Position numbers and translations under genes: made by a program. Shown here piece by piece: positions 1 through 8,578 of a stretch of DNA of 64,000 bases. This DNA is from JBARDN01 sp963755705 (GTDB lineage: Bacteria > Desulfobacterota > Binatia > Binatales > Binataceae): the NCBI GenBank assembly GCA_963755705.1, contig CAVWKW010000002.1:620001-684000 (forward strand), read 5' to 3'. Each line of letters opens with the position of its first letter. The first letter of the stretch is position 1. A model generated the notes under the pieces. It did no database searches and had not been told where the DNA came from. It saw nothing but the letters and a program-made list of their open reading frames with translations.

Positions 1-1
1 G

Positions 2-88
2 AGCGCCGCGCTATTCCTGGTTTCGCCGGCTTCGAGTTTTGTCACGGGAGCGGATCTGATCGTGGATGGCGGATTTTTTATCGCTTGA
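2..88 (+). CDS. SDR family oxidoreductase, C-terminal end only (partial)
   Basis: The window opens inside a plus-strand gene. Only the last 28 codons and the TGA stop are present. The translated tail contains FVTGADLIVDGGF, the typical C-terminal segment of short-chain dehydrogenases/reductases, in which the conserved (V/I)DGG follows the last strand near the dimer interface. Nothing of the nucleotide-binding or catalytic part is visible, so no substrate can be proposed. It lies 35 bp upstream of a second SDR gene on the same strand, so the two are probably co-transcribed. Confidence 0.8.
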   Translation, partial: SAALFLVSPASSFVTGADLIVDGGFFIA

Positions 89-123
89 GATTTTCGTAGA
101 GCAGCGGGAGGCATCGAAAGAAA

Positions 124-888
124 ATGGCAGCGCCGAAAATGTTCGATCTGGAGGGCCGCGTGGCCGTCGTTACTGGCGGTAACGGCGGAATCGGCCGCGG
201 AATCGCGATGGGCCTGGCGCAGGCCGGCGCGGCGATCGCGGTCCTCGCACGCAACGAGGAAAAAAATAATGCGACCGTCGAGGCGCTCAGGAAGCTCGGC
301 GTCCGGGCAGCCGCAATCAAGCTCGACGTTACCGATCGCGCCGCACTTGCGCCCGCGATGGCCGAGGCGGAAGGCGTGCTCGGACCGATCGATATCCTGG
401 TGAACAACGCGGGTATCTCGATTCAGCGCAGCTCGCTCAAGCATGCGGCCGAGGATTGGGATCGCGTGCTCGAAACCAATCTTCACTCGTGCTTTTTCCT
501 GTCTCAGATCGCGGCGCGCTCGATGACATCGCGCGGCGGCGGCAAGATCATCAATATCGCGAGCGAGTACGCGCGCTTCGGCGGCGGCGGCGTGGTCTCA
601 TACGCGGCGGCCAAGGGCGGACTGGTGCAGTTGACGAAGACGATGGCGATAGAATTTGCGCCGCGCAATATCCAGGTCAACGCGATCGTTCCCGGATGGA
701 TCAAAACCGACATGACCGTTCCTGCGCAGTCCGGACCGTTCTTTCAAGAGATTCTCACGCGCACGCCCGCGGGACGCTTCGGCGAGCCCGAAGAGATGGC
801 GGGAACCGCGATCTACCTCGCCTCGCACGCCTCGGACTTCGTAACCGGCGCGATCGTATACGCGGACGGCGGCTTCGCGATCAGGTGA
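124..888 (+). CDS. SDR family NAD(P)-dependent oxidoreductase
   Basis: This is a complete 254-residue classical short-chain dehydrogenase/reductase, the usual length for the family. The dinucleotide-binding glycine motif TGGNGGIG is at residues 17-24, the structural NNAG motif at 94-97, and the catalytic Tyr160-x-x-x-Lys164 in YAAAK, preceded by the active-site serine in the IINIAS strand. The C-terminus carries YADGGFAIR. The family reduces or oxidises carbonyl/hydroxyl groups with NAD(P)H in the cytoplasm; gluconate 5-dehydrogenase-like and 3-oxoacyl reductases look similar, so the substrate is unknown. A GGGAG ribosome site precedes the ATG. It follows another SDR end by 35 bp, suggesting a small oxidoreductase operon. 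Confidence 0.9.
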   Translation: MAAPKMFDLEGRVAVVTGGNGGIGRGIAMGLAQAGAAIAVLARNEEKNNATVEALRKLGVRAAAIKLDVTDRAALAPAMAEAEGVLGPIDILVNNAGISIQRSSLKHAAEDWDRVLETNLHSCFFLSQIAARSMTSRGGGKIINIASEYARFGGGGVVSYAAAKGGLVQLTKTMAIEFAPRNIQVNAIVPGWIKTDMTVPAQSGPFFQEILTRTPAGRFGEPEEMAGTAIYLASHASDFVTGAIVYADGGFAIR

Positions 889-992
889 TCACGCCTCAGC
901 CTGATCTTCGCCCTCAACAGGGGCGCGGTAAAAAAAGGAGCCGGCGATTTTTTCGCCAGCCCCTTCGATTAATCGCGGAAAGTGCGCGCGCG

Positions 993-1991
993 TTACGCGG
1001 CTGACGCCATCTCCATCACGCCGAGCTGCTTGTACCAGGACTCGGTGCGATCGTTGATCAGATCGAGCTGGCGCAGGCACGGGATGATCGTGTCAACGAA
1101 CAGGAACGAGTTGAACTGGCGATCGAGCTGGCTCTCGGCCTCGGCCCACGCCGGATTGCGATGCATCTCGTCCTCGATATCTTTCATCGAGATGCCGACC
1201 TCTTCGAACACCTGGCCGCCCGACAGGAAGCCGTCGCGCGGCACTCCATCTTCGACCTTGGTAACCATCAGGTCGCACGCGGTGAAGGAAAATTCCTCGA
1301 GCTCTTTCTTTTCCTTGCCGTGAAGCTTTCGGACCGCGTCACGCAACGCCAGCATCCCAAAGCCGACGTGGCGCGATTCGTCCTTCATGATGTACTCGAG
1401 CAGCTCCTTGAGCAGATCGTCCTTGGTCTCGCGCTGCATGAAGCGAAACGCCGCGATCGCCAAGCCCTCCGCCACGATCTGCATCCCCACGTACTTCGGC
1501 TCCCAGCGCTCGTTTTTCATGATCGCGGTCAGCAGCTTTTCCAGGGTCGGATCGATCGGATAGATGCGGTCGAGCTTGGTGATGTACTTGCGGAAGCCTT
1601 CGACGTGGCGGGCTTCATCGAAGACCTGCGCCGCCGCGTTCATCTTCGCGTCAAGGTCGGGCACCGCGTCTACGAGCTGTCCGCAGACCAGCAGCGCACC
1701 CTGCTCTCCGTGCAGGAATTGAGACAGGCGCCAGGCCGCAAATTTGCGGTTGAGCTGCAGCTTGTTGTCTTCGGAAAGCGAGCGATACAGATCGGTCTGA
1801 AACATCGGCATCATCGTCATGTCGAGAACTTCCTTCTCGATCGGCCGGTCCCAGTTGATCGTGGTCGAGACGTTCCACTGATCGCGCTTGGCGTTCTCGT
1901 ACAGGCGGTCCATCTGCGGGAACCGAACCTCGTAGTTCCAGTCAAACACGCTGTCGAGCGGGGTATGTACGTCAGTCCGATCGTGAGCCAT
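993..1991 (-). CDS. Ferritin-like diiron protein (putative oxygenase / R2-like)
   Basis: The protein has 332 residues and is soluble and helical. Four ligand-bearing helices of a diiron ferritin-like four-helix bundle can be read: Glu96 (HGEQG), Glu126-x-x-His129 (EARH), Glu175 (AEGLA) and Glu205-x-x-His208 (ESRH). The order E, ExxH, E, ExxH is that of ribonucleotide reductase R2-like and related diiron oxygenases. No radical tyrosine can be assigned with confidence, so I call it an oxygenase/oxidase-like diiron protein rather than NrdB. The gene lies 17 bp downstream of, and on the same strand as, a TetR regulator, so the two probably form a regulator-enzyme operon responding to a small hydrophobic molecule (inference). 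It converges with the SDR gene. Confidence 0.8.
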   Translation of the reverse strand: MAHDRTDVHTPLDSVFDWNYEVRFPQMDRLYENAKRDQWNVSTTINWDRPIEKEVLDMTMMPMFQTDLYRSLSEDNKLQLNRKFAAWRLSQFLHGEQGALLVCGQLVDAVPDLDAKMNAAAQVFDEARHVEGFRKYITKLDRIYPIDPTLEKLLTAIMKNERWEPKYVGMQIVAEGLAIAAFRFMQRETKDDLLKELLEYIMKDESRHVGFGMLALRDAVRKLHGKEKKELEEFSFTACDLMVTKVEDGVPRDGFLSGGQVFEEVGISMKDIEDEMHRNPAWAEAESQLDRQFNSFLFVDTIIPCLRQLDLINDRTESWYKQLGVMEMASAA

Positions 1992-2008
1992 AGAATTTCC
2001 TCCAGTGA

Positions 2009-2623
2009 TTAACGGTTCTCGAGACGAACTGCTCGCTCGAGCCCGCCTAATGCGAAGTTAACGGTCGCGTCCTTGAGCTCATCCAGCGCCATGTCTCCGC
2101 GTTCCAGCAGCCATGAGATAGCCTGCGAGAGCATCCCGATCGTCAGATTGGCCACTACTTCCGCACGCGCACCGATCGCTGGCGCGAGTTCGTCGCGCAA
2201 GTCGTTGATAAAAGTTTCATGCACCCGAACCATCAGGTCCAGGAAGGCTGGGCTGTGGCCGAAAACGATCCGGAAACTTTCCGGATTCTCAGCCGCCGCG
2301 TCGAGAATCGTGCTGATCGTGATGCGCAGCATGTCGGCAGGGCTGGTGAACCCCGTCTTTGCCTCGACCAGCTTCTCGCGCAGCGACTGCGCGCCATTGG
2401 CGGTGAGCTCGATGAAGATTTCATTCTTGGTCTTGAAATGGAGATAGAAGGTTCCCAGACCTACGTCGGCCTCGGTCGCGATATCCGCGATCCGCGTGTC
2501 GTGGTAGCCCTTGCGCGCGATTACGCGCTCGGCGGCTTCCAGGAGATCAACGCGCGTCTTCTCGCGACGTCGATCAAATCGCGTGGGTGCCTGCTCGCTC
2601 ACCTTGTGTGCAACTTGCGTCAT
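2009..2623 (-). CDS. TetR/AcrR family transcriptional regulator
   Basis: The 204-residue protein has the TetR architecture: an N-terminal helix-turn-helix at about residues 18-65 (the segment around TEADVGLGTFYLHFKTKNEIF, split here as ADVGLGTFYLHF then KTKNEIF) and an all-helical C-terminal ligand-binding and dimerisation domain. It is immediately upstream of the diiron protein gene on the minus strand. The start codon is followed, a few bases upstream, by an AT-rich region with two nested inverted repeats that look like its own operator. The expected role is ligand-relieved repression of itself and the diiron gene; the inducer cannot be read from sequence. Confidence 0.92.
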   Translation of the reverse strand: MTQVAHKVSEQAPTRFDRRREKTRVDLLEAAERVIARKGYHDTRIADIATEADVGLGTFYLHFKTKNEIFIELTANGAQSLREKLVEAKTGFTSPADMLRITISTILDAAAENPESFRIVFGHSPAFLDLMVRVHETFINDLRDELAPAIGARAEVVANLTIGMLSQAISWLLERGDMALDELKDATVNFALGGLERAVRLENR

Positions 2624-2626
2624 CGA

Positions 2627-2696
2627 CTGAATATGTACTCGACTATGAATATCGAGTCAAATACGACCTTCAATTCAATTATGAAACTATATTCAG
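2627..2696. promoter_or_regulatory. Putative TetR operator/promoter region with nested inverted repeats
   Basis: This is an AT-rich island in GC-rich surroundings directly upstream of the TetR start. Two inverted repeats are visible: ACTCGA at 2637-2642 with TCGAGT at 2652-2657 (9-base spacer), and a wider pair CTGAATAT at 2627-2634 with ATATTCAG at 2689-2696. The first has the dimension of a TetR dimer site. Position and symmetry suggest autoregulation; binding is inferred. Confidence 0.55.
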
Positions 2697-2773
2697 TTAT
2701 GAACGAAATTCTTAAGACACATAGGACTCAGCCAAACCCGTGTTAGGCCGAGGTCGGATCGCCAGAAAGCAGT

Positions 2774-3505
2774 TTAGTTGCCGCTGGGAGGCTCGTCGGG
2801 TGGTTGGTCGGAGGTATCGGGATTGTCGGGCGAGCTTTCGTCAGGCGTGACTTCTTCCGGCACTATCACCGGCTCGGTAAAATCCGCCGCCAGGTTGCAG
2901 CACATGACATAGCTTGATCCCGCACGCGGTTGTGCGGCGTAGGCCTCAAGCGACCCATCGGCCAGAACCTTTACCGCCTGATAGCTGGTGGATCCTGAAG
3001 CGCGCTCGATCGTGAAAACATAGAACGAGCCGCGGTCGAGCGGTTCCGGCGGTCCTTCGTCGGGAATCATCTGCTGGTAGTGAGAGGGGGGTTTCCCGTA
3101 CTCGAGATCTTTTGGCGCATAGTCGGCTTTCCCGAAAGCCGAAATCTCGTCGGTGATACCGCGATCGGATTTTATTTCCCAGATCGGCACGCCGCCGTCG
3201 AAGCGAACGACCGACGCTACTTTACCGCCGCTTCCCGCCGCGTTTGCGATAATCTCGGCGCCGAAGAACTTGGTCACCGTCGCCCGCACGAGGGTATCCC
3301 CGCTCTTGTGATAGGTGATCTCGACGGTGGCCTTCGGCGGCGGCAGAGGTTCGCCGGGACCGGAGTCGGCGGCGTCGTCGCTGTCGTCATTACTTGTGGA
3401 GGAAGCGCAGCCTGCGACCAGGAGCGCAAGAATCAGGATGGCGGCGAACGCGCTGGGCCACCAGCGCCATCGTGCGCTGGCGCGCAGTTCATTATGCATC
3501 AGCAT
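2774..3505 (-). CDS. Predicted lipoprotein, unknown function
   Basis: The protein has 243 residues. The N-terminus has arginines, a hydrophobic stretch and the lipobox LVAGC at about residues 29-33, so it should be lipidated and exported. After the cysteine there is a Ser/Asp/Pro-rich linker of about 25 residues, then a globular part (roughly 60-210) and a Pro/Asp/Ser-rich tail. I do not recognise the family. It is divergent from the MFS gene with only 26 bp between starts, so the two may share a promoter region. An internal ATG two codons downstream is an alternative start. Confidence 0.7.
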   Translation of the reverse strand: MLMHNELRASARWRWWPSAFAAILILALLVAGCASSTSNDDSDDAADSGPGEPLPPPKATVEITYHKSGDTLVRATVTKFFGAEIIANAAGSGGKVASVVRFDGGVPIWEIKSDRGITDEISAFGKADYAPKDLEYGKPPSHYQQMIPDEGPPEPLDRGSFYVFTIERASGSTSYQAVKVLADGSLEAYAAQPRAGSSYVMCCNLAADFTEPVIVPEEVTPDESSPDNPDTSDQPPDEPPSGN

Positions 3506-3531
3506 AGCGATCGGCTAGTCTCTGCGGCCGG

Positions 3532-4908
3532 GTGGACATCGGGGATACAAACGAAAAGATCGGGCTCCGGCCTCTTCTAATCTACGCACAGGGACAGACC
3601 GGCCTCAACCTGTGCGCGACGCTTTCCGCGATGCATCTGCTGTATTTCTATAGCGATCGCCGCGGAATGTCTCCAGCTTTGGCGGGACTCGCGTTTTTTA
3701 TCGCGCTGGTGCTCGACGCTCTAACCGATCCGCTGGTCGGCAATATCTCGGACAGCGCGCGGTTCAGGTCCGGACGCCGGCGTCCGTTTTTTCTGACCGC
3801 GATCCCGATGGGCATCTGCTACTACTTGCTGCTCTCGCCGCCGGCGCTGAACAAGGGACTGTTCGCGTGGTTCCTGGTTTTTTACTTTCTGCAACTGACC
3901 TCGCGGAAATTCTACGAGACGGCGTACGGCGCGCTGATGCCTGAGTTGACGCTCGACTACGACGAGCGCACTCGGCTTTCGACCTATCGGCAACTGTTCG
4001 GCACGGCGGGCGATATCAGCGGCGCGCTACTGCCGTTCGCCGCGGCGTGGATTTTCGCGAGGGGACTCGATTTCCAGATCACCGGCGGCGTCTGCGCGGT
4101 TATCGTTGCGGGCGGCGCGCTGTTTGCCTTCTTCAATCTGCGCGAGCGCCCCGGTTTCGCCGACCGCGAGCGCTTCAACCTGCGCGAGTCGATGAAAAGC
4201 GCGCTTGCGAACCGCCCGTTCCTCATCCTGATGCTGGCGACCATTCTCGCGATCATGGCGATCAATATCCCGACCGTGCTGATCCGCTTCCTTGCCAAGT
4301 ATTGGGTGCACGACGAGAACGCCGCCGCACGCTGGCTTATCGCGTACTTCGCGGGCTCGATGGTTTCGTATCCGTTCTGGTTTCGCATCACGGTGCGGTT
4401 CGAGAAAAAGCCCGCATACGTGGTCGCGATGCTGGCCAACGCGAGCTGCTCGCTGATGTTCATGCTGCTGACTCCGCGCAACACGCTGTGGATGCTGCTG
4501 CTGATGGCAGCGAGCGGATTCTCCGCGATCGGAATCTGGGTCACGCAGATGTCCGCCGCCGCCGACGTGATCGAGTGGGACGAAGAGCGTACCGGACGCC
4601 GGCAAGAGGGCGCGTACGGCGGAATCACCTCGATGGGAATAAAAATCGCGACGGCGCTTTCGCTGGTGCTGGTCGGTCCGGTGATGGGATGGATCGGCTA
4701 TCGGCCCGGGATGACGGAGCTGCCGCGTGCCGCGGCCGAAAATCTGCGCACGCTGTTCGCCGTCGTGCCGGCGGTGATTTACGTGGTGAGCGCGATCGTA
4801 TTTGCGCGCTACCCGATCACCCGCGCCAGCCACCGCGCGATGCGCGAGCGCCTGGCGGCGCGCGGCGCACCCGGCGAAGAAGAACCCGCCCAGAAATCGA
4901 TCGCGTGA
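3532..4908 (+). CDS. MFS transporter, GPH/MFS_2-like (sugar/cation symporter family)
   Basis: This 458-residue integral membrane protein has about twelve hydrophobic segments. The segment VLDALTDPLVGNISDS at about residues 62-77, followed by RSGRRRPF, is the signature loop of the glycoside-pentoside-hexuronide (MFS_2) branch, where the acidic residues in helix 2 couple cation and substrate movement in characterised members. The start is GTG at 3532; no ATG fits the hydrophobic start. It stands alone between a lipoprotein gene and convergent CoA-transferases. The substrate cannot be assigned; in this context a carnitine-like or glycoside-like compound or an organic acid is possible, but that is inference. 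Confidence 0.85.
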   Translation: MDIGDTNEKIGLRPLLIYAQGQTGLNLCATLSAMHLLYFYSDRRGMSPALAGLAFFIALVLDALTDPLVGNISDSARFRSGRRRPFFLTAIPMGICYYLLLSPPALNKGLFAWFLVFYFLQLTSRKFYETAYGALMPELTLDYDERTRLSTYRQLFGTAGDISGALLPFAAAWIFARGLDFQITGGVCAVIVAGGALFAFFNLRERPGFADRERFNLRESMKSALANRPFLILMLATILAIMAINIPTVLIRFLAKYWVHDENAAARWLIAYFAGSMVSYPFWFRITVRFEKKPAYVVAMLANASCSLMFMLLTPRNTLWMLLLMAASGFSAIGIWVTQMSAAADVIEWDEERTGRRQEGAYGGITSMGIKIATALSLVLVGPVMGWIGYRPGMTELPRAAAENLRTLFAVVPAVIYVVSAIVFARYPITRASHRAMRERLAARGAPGEEEPAQKSIA

Positions 4909-4926
4909 AGCAGTCTCCGATCTGAT

Positions 4927-6183
4927 CTAGGAGGCTTTGCGGTAGTCGCGAGGCGCGGTGCCGATCACGCCGGCGGCTTCCAGTTCGGCCAGTTCTGCTT
5001 CGGTCATCGCCAGCAACTCGCGAAAAACTTCCGCATTGTGTTCGCCGAGTAATGGAGCGGGGGCCTCTTGCGCGGCGGGCGTCGCCGACATCCGGGCTAC
5101 AGCGCCGGGATATAGATGCGTTCCTACGACGGCGCGATCGATTGGCACGAAATAACCGCGATCCTGTAGCTGCGCGTCGCCGAGGACCGCAGGCGCGGAG
5201 TTTACCGGGGCCGTATCGACCCCGGCCGCGCGCAGGCGGCTGACTGCCTCGTCGATAGGAACCGTCGCGAGGGCGCGAGTCAGCTCGGCGTCGAGGGCGT
5301 CTTCATTTGCCTTGCGGCTGGTGAGGTCGATGAAACGCGGGTCGGCCGCGAGCGGCTCGAGGCCTAGTGCGCGCGCGAGTTCGCGCCACTGATCGTCGCT
5401 GTGCGCGGCGAGCGCGATCCACGCGTGTTGTTCGTCGCCGGCGCAGCGGAAGATTCCGTGCGGCGCGAAATCAGGATGCCGATTTCCGCGCGGTGCAGGT
5501 ACTTTGCCCGTGAGCTGATACTCGAGGATTTGTCCGGCGAGCAGCGGGATGACCCCTTCGACCTGCGCCAGCTCGATCCATTGTCCGCGTCCGGTGGTTT
5601 CGCGCTCGTGCAGGGCCGCGAGAATTCCGAAGGTGCCGGTCAGGCCGCCGACCGGATCGCCGAGCGCATTCGAGAGAGTGTAGGGCTGATCGCTATCGTG
5701 ATAGCGCGCGAGTCCGGTTATGCCGGCCATTGCCTCGACCGTGTTGCCATAACCGCGCGAGAAAGTTTCCGGACCGCCGTACCCGAACGAGGGCATCGAG
5801 ATCATGATCAGGCGCGGATTGAGCGGCGCGAGAATCTCGTAAGTCAGGCCGAAGCGTTCCATCACGCCGGGGCTGTAGTTCTCGATGAGAATATCGCTAT
5901 GCGCGACCAGGCGTTTGACCAGATCGATTCCGCGCGGATTCAAAAGATCGAGGGTGACGCCGAGTTTGCCGCGATTGGCGGTGTTGAAGGTCGCGGCGCG
6001 CTCGATAGGCTGCACCTCCGGCGCCGCCATCGAGAGCGAGCCGCGCCACCAGTCGAAGTAGTGCGTGTCCTCGACCTTGATCACCTGCGCGCCCATCTCG
6101 GCCAGCATCTGGCCCGCGAGCGGCCCCGCCCATCCCATCGAGAGGTCGAGCACGCGAATTTTTTTCTCGAATATCGTGGTCAT
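4927..6183 (-). CDS. Class III CoA-transferase (CaiB/BaiF family)
   Basis: The 418-residue protein matches the length and layout of family III CoA-transferases (formyl-CoA, carnitine or bile-acid CoA-transferases). The N-terminus has the LDLSMGWAGPLAGQMLAEMGA block and IKVED, then the NRGKLGVTLDL and LIENYSPGVMERFGL segments, and a glycine-rich GYGGPE loop near residue 134. The segment GRGQWIELAQVEG near 200 carries Glu where many relatives have Asp. The enzyme moves CoA between carboxylic acids without ATP. Its start overlaps the end of the upstream CoA-transferase gene by 4 bp, so the two are translationally coupled and possibly form a heteromer or act on sequential substrates. No substrate can be read. 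Confidence 0.9.
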   Translation of the reverse strand: MTTIFEKKIRVLDLSMGWAGPLAGQMLAEMGAQVIKVEDTHYFDWWRGSLSMAAPEVQPIERAATFNTANRGKLGVTLDLLNPRGIDLVKRLVAHSDILIENYSPGVMERFGLTYEILAPLNPRLIMISMPSFGYGGPETFSRGYGNTVEAMAGITGLARYHDSDQPYTLSNALGDPVGGLTGTFGILAALHERETTGRGQWIELAQVEGVIPLLAGQILEYQLTGKVPAPRGNRHPDFAPHGIFRCAGDEQHAWIALAAHSDDQWRELARALGLEPLAADPRFIDLTSRKANEDALDAELTRALATVPIDEAVSRLRAAGVDTAPVNSAPAVLGDAQLQDRGYFVPIDRAVVGTHLYPGAVARMSATPAAQEAPAPLLGEHNAEVFRELLAMTEAELAELEAAGVIGTAPRDYRKAS

Positions 6184-7382
6184 GCTGATGCCCCCGCGAT
6201 CACGCCGGAACGCTCGAGCGTTGCGAGCCCGTCCGCGCCGACTCCGGGCAGCGCGCCCAGGACCTCGCGATTATGCTGGCCGAGGCGCGGTGCGGGACGC
6301 GTCGCGTCGGGGCGATGCGAATGCATCCGCAGCGGAGCGCCGGGGATGCGAATGCGGCCGAGCGCGGGATCATCGATGGTCTCGAAATAATCGCGCGCGC
6401 GGGTCTGTTCCCATTCGAGGACTTCGGCCACGCTTGGAACCGGGACCAGCGGAATCGCACGCGCCTGGCCCTCCCGATAGAGCCATCGGCGATCGTGTTC
6501 GAGGAAAAACCCGGCGACGATTTCGAGCAGCGCGTCGTTGCTGACCATCCGCTTGAGCGCAGTGTTGAAGCGATCGTCGGTTTTCAAATCGGGCCGCTGC
6601 ATCAGATCGCACAGGCCCTGGAACTGCTTGTCGGTGACGCACTGGAGTCCGGCGTATCCGTCGCGGCATTTGAGCGTGACGATCAGGAACGGGCCGACGG
6701 CGAAGCGGCGTCCGGCGCGTTCGCGCAAAATTCCATTGTACTGGAAGGCGACGGTTTCATAGATCATCGTCGCGACGGTGGCTTCGAGCAGCGAGATATC
6801 GACGTGCTGGCCGCGATGCGTCGTCAGGTCGCGCGCGAATATCGCCTGCATCGCGCCGACCGCGCCGTAGAGTCCGCCGACGTATTGCGCGAGTGAGCCG
6901 GGCGGAGTCAGCGGAGCGCGGTCGCGCTCGCCGACCGGAAAAGTCCATCCGCCGCGCGCGAACAGAGTCAGGTCGCTCAGCATCCCGCCGCTCTCGGCGC
7001 CGTCCTGTCCGAAATTCGAGATCGAGACGAGCGAGAGGCGCGGAAAAGTTTCGAGCAACTCCGAAGGTTCGAGACCGAGACGCGCAAGGGTTCCGGGCGC
7101 GAAGTTTTCGACAAGCAAATCTGCGTCGGCGAGGAGCTCGCGGATGAGGGCGTGGCCGCGCGGATGCTTCAAATCGAGCGTGACGCCGAGCTTGTTGGTA
7201 TTGAGAAACGCGAACAGCGGCGCGCCGCGGCCGCCTTCGCCTGCGGGCGGTTCGACCTTGATCACTTTCGCGCCGAATTCCGCGAGCAGCTTGGTCGCGT
7301 ATGGACCGGCGATAAAATGGGTCAGGTCAACAACCTTGATATCGTTCAGCGCCTGATAACGCATCGCTTCTCTCGGGCGCAT
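6180..7382 (-). CDS. Class III CoA-transferase (CaiB/BaiF family)
   Basis: A 400-residue member of the same family as its 3' neighbour, with VVDLTHFIAGPYATKLLAEF at the N-terminus, IKVEPP, NTNKLGVTLDLK and LLVENFAPGTLARLGL. The segment GQHVDISLLEA near residue 205 is the usual Asp-containing form, unlike the coupled downstream gene, which has Glu there. It is the first gene of a two-gene minus-strand unit (4-bp overlap) and is divergent from an aldo/keto reductase gene about 100 bp away. Paired but different CoA-transferases often indicate a heteromeric enzyme, as in benzylsuccinate CoA-transferase BbsEF; this is inference. Confidence 0.9.
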   Translation of the reverse strand: MRPREAMRYQALNDIKVVDLTHFIAGPYATKLLAEFGAKVIKVEPPAGEGGRGAPLFAFLNTNKLGVTLDLKHPRGHALIRELLADADLLVENFAPGTLARLGLEPSELLETFPRLSLVSISNFGQDGAESGGMLSDLTLFARGGWTFPVGERDRAPLTPPGSLAQYVGGLYGAVGAMQAIFARDLTTHRGQHVDISLLEATVATMIYETVAFQYNGILRERAGRRFAVGPFLIVTLKCRDGYAGLQCVTDKQFQGLCDLMQRPDLKTDDRFNTALKRMVSNDALLEIVAGFFLEHDRRWLYREGQARAIPLVPVPSVAEVLEWEQTRARDYFETIDDPALGRIRIPGAPLRMHSHRPDATRPAPRLGQHNREVLGALPGVGADGLATLERSGVIAGASA

Positions 7383-7485
7383 TCGAGCGCAGACCCGGCG
7401 CCGCTGTCAAATGCGCAAAAGATGTGGACCGGTCAGCGCGCTCATGCGATACCTCGAAGCACACGACTTGAATTTGGAGGCTTTG

Positions 7486-8466
7486 ATGCAAACGCGAAAA
7501 CTTGGCGGGCTTGCGGTGTCGGCGATCGGCCTGGGATGCATGGGGATGTCGGCGTTCTATGGGCCGCGCGACGAAAAGGAATCGCTCGCGACGATCGACA
7601 GGTCGCTGGCGCTAGGATGCAACTTCCTCGACACAGCGGACGTGTACGGTCCTCACACCAATGAAGAGCTGGTCGGCAAGGCGATCAAGGGGCGCCGCGA
7701 CAAGTTCGTGATCGCGACCAAGTTCGCGATCGTGATCGGTCCCGGACCAAATGCGCGATCGATCAATGGCAAGCCCGAGTATGTGAAGAGCGCGTGCGAC
7801 GCGAGCCTGAAGCGCTTGGGCATCGACACGATCGATCTTTATTATCAGCATCGCGTCGATCCCAACACTCCGATCGAAGACACCGTCGGCGCGATGGCGG
7901 AGCTGGTCAAGCAGGGCAAGGTCCGCCACCTCGGGCTGTCCGAGGCGGGCGCGAACACGCTGCGGCGTGCGTGCAAGGTGCATCAGATAACGGCGTTGCA
8001 GAGCGAGTACTCGCTATGGACGCGCGACCCCGAGGACGAAATTCTGCCGGCCTGCCGCGAGCTGGGCATCGGGCTGGTCGCATACAGTCCGCTCGGGCGC
8101 GGCTTCCTGACTGGGCAGATTAAGAAGTTCGAGGATCTTGCTGCCGACGATTACCGCCGTTTCTCGCCGCGCTTCCAGGGCGATAACTTCGGCAAGAATC
8201 TCGAGCTGGTCGCGCGGGTCGATGCGATTGCGAAAGAGAAAGGATGCACGGCAGGGCAACTCGCGCTCGCATGGGTGATGGCGCAAGGCGACGATATCGT
8301 GCCGATACCGGGGACCAAGCGGCGCAAGTACCTGGAGGAGAACCTCGGCGCGCTCGACGTGAAACTGACGTCGGCGGATCTCAAGCGAATCGAAGAGGTC
8401 GCGCCCAAAGGCGCCGCGGCGGGGCTGCGTTATCCCGAGCAGATGATGTCTTCGGTGAATCGGTAA
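7486..8466 (+). CDS. Aldo/keto reductase
   Basis: The 326-residue protein is an aldo/keto reductase, an NADPH-dependent TIM barrel. The catalytic tetrad is visible: Asp49 and Tyr54 in DTADVYG, Lys79 in ATKF, and His121 in YYQH. The NADP-binding end carries PIPGTKRRKYLEENL near residues 275-290. I chose the ATG at 7486 because TTGGAGG sits 5 bases upstream and the family N-terminus begins at MQTRKLG; in-frame codons further upstream lack this. The type resembles AKR13/YakC-like reductases of aldehydes and ketones. It is divergent from the CoA-transferase pair and may act on a shared pathway intermediate (inference). Confidence 0.92.
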   Translation: MQTRKLGGLAVSAIGLGCMGMSAFYGPRDEKESLATIDRSLALGCNFLDTADVYGPHTNEELVGKAIKGRRDKFVIATKFAIVIGPGPNARSINGKPEYVKSACDASLKRLGIDTIDLYYQHRVDPNTPIEDTVGAMAELVKQGKVRHLGLSEAGANTLRRACKVHQITALQSEYSLWTRDPEDEILPACRELGIGLVAYSPLGRGFLTGQIKKFEDLAADDYRRFSPRFQGDNFGKNLELVARVDAIAKEKGCTAGQLALAWVMAQGDDIVPIPGTKRRKYLEENLGALDVKLTSADLKRIEEVAPKGAAAGLRYPEQMMSSVNR

Positions 8467-8578
8467 CGGGTCGGCGATTCAGCGGAGGACGGGAGGTGCC
8501 ACTGCACGCGAGCGGCGCGGCGCGGCAAGGTCCCTCAGCTAACCTCTCCCATACTGGGCGCGGGACCAGACACCTCTG

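Noticed and set aside
889..992. Possible terminator between the SDR and diiron genes
   Set aside because: GGCGA/TCGCC with a T-rich loop gives only five base pairs and no T-run after the stem.
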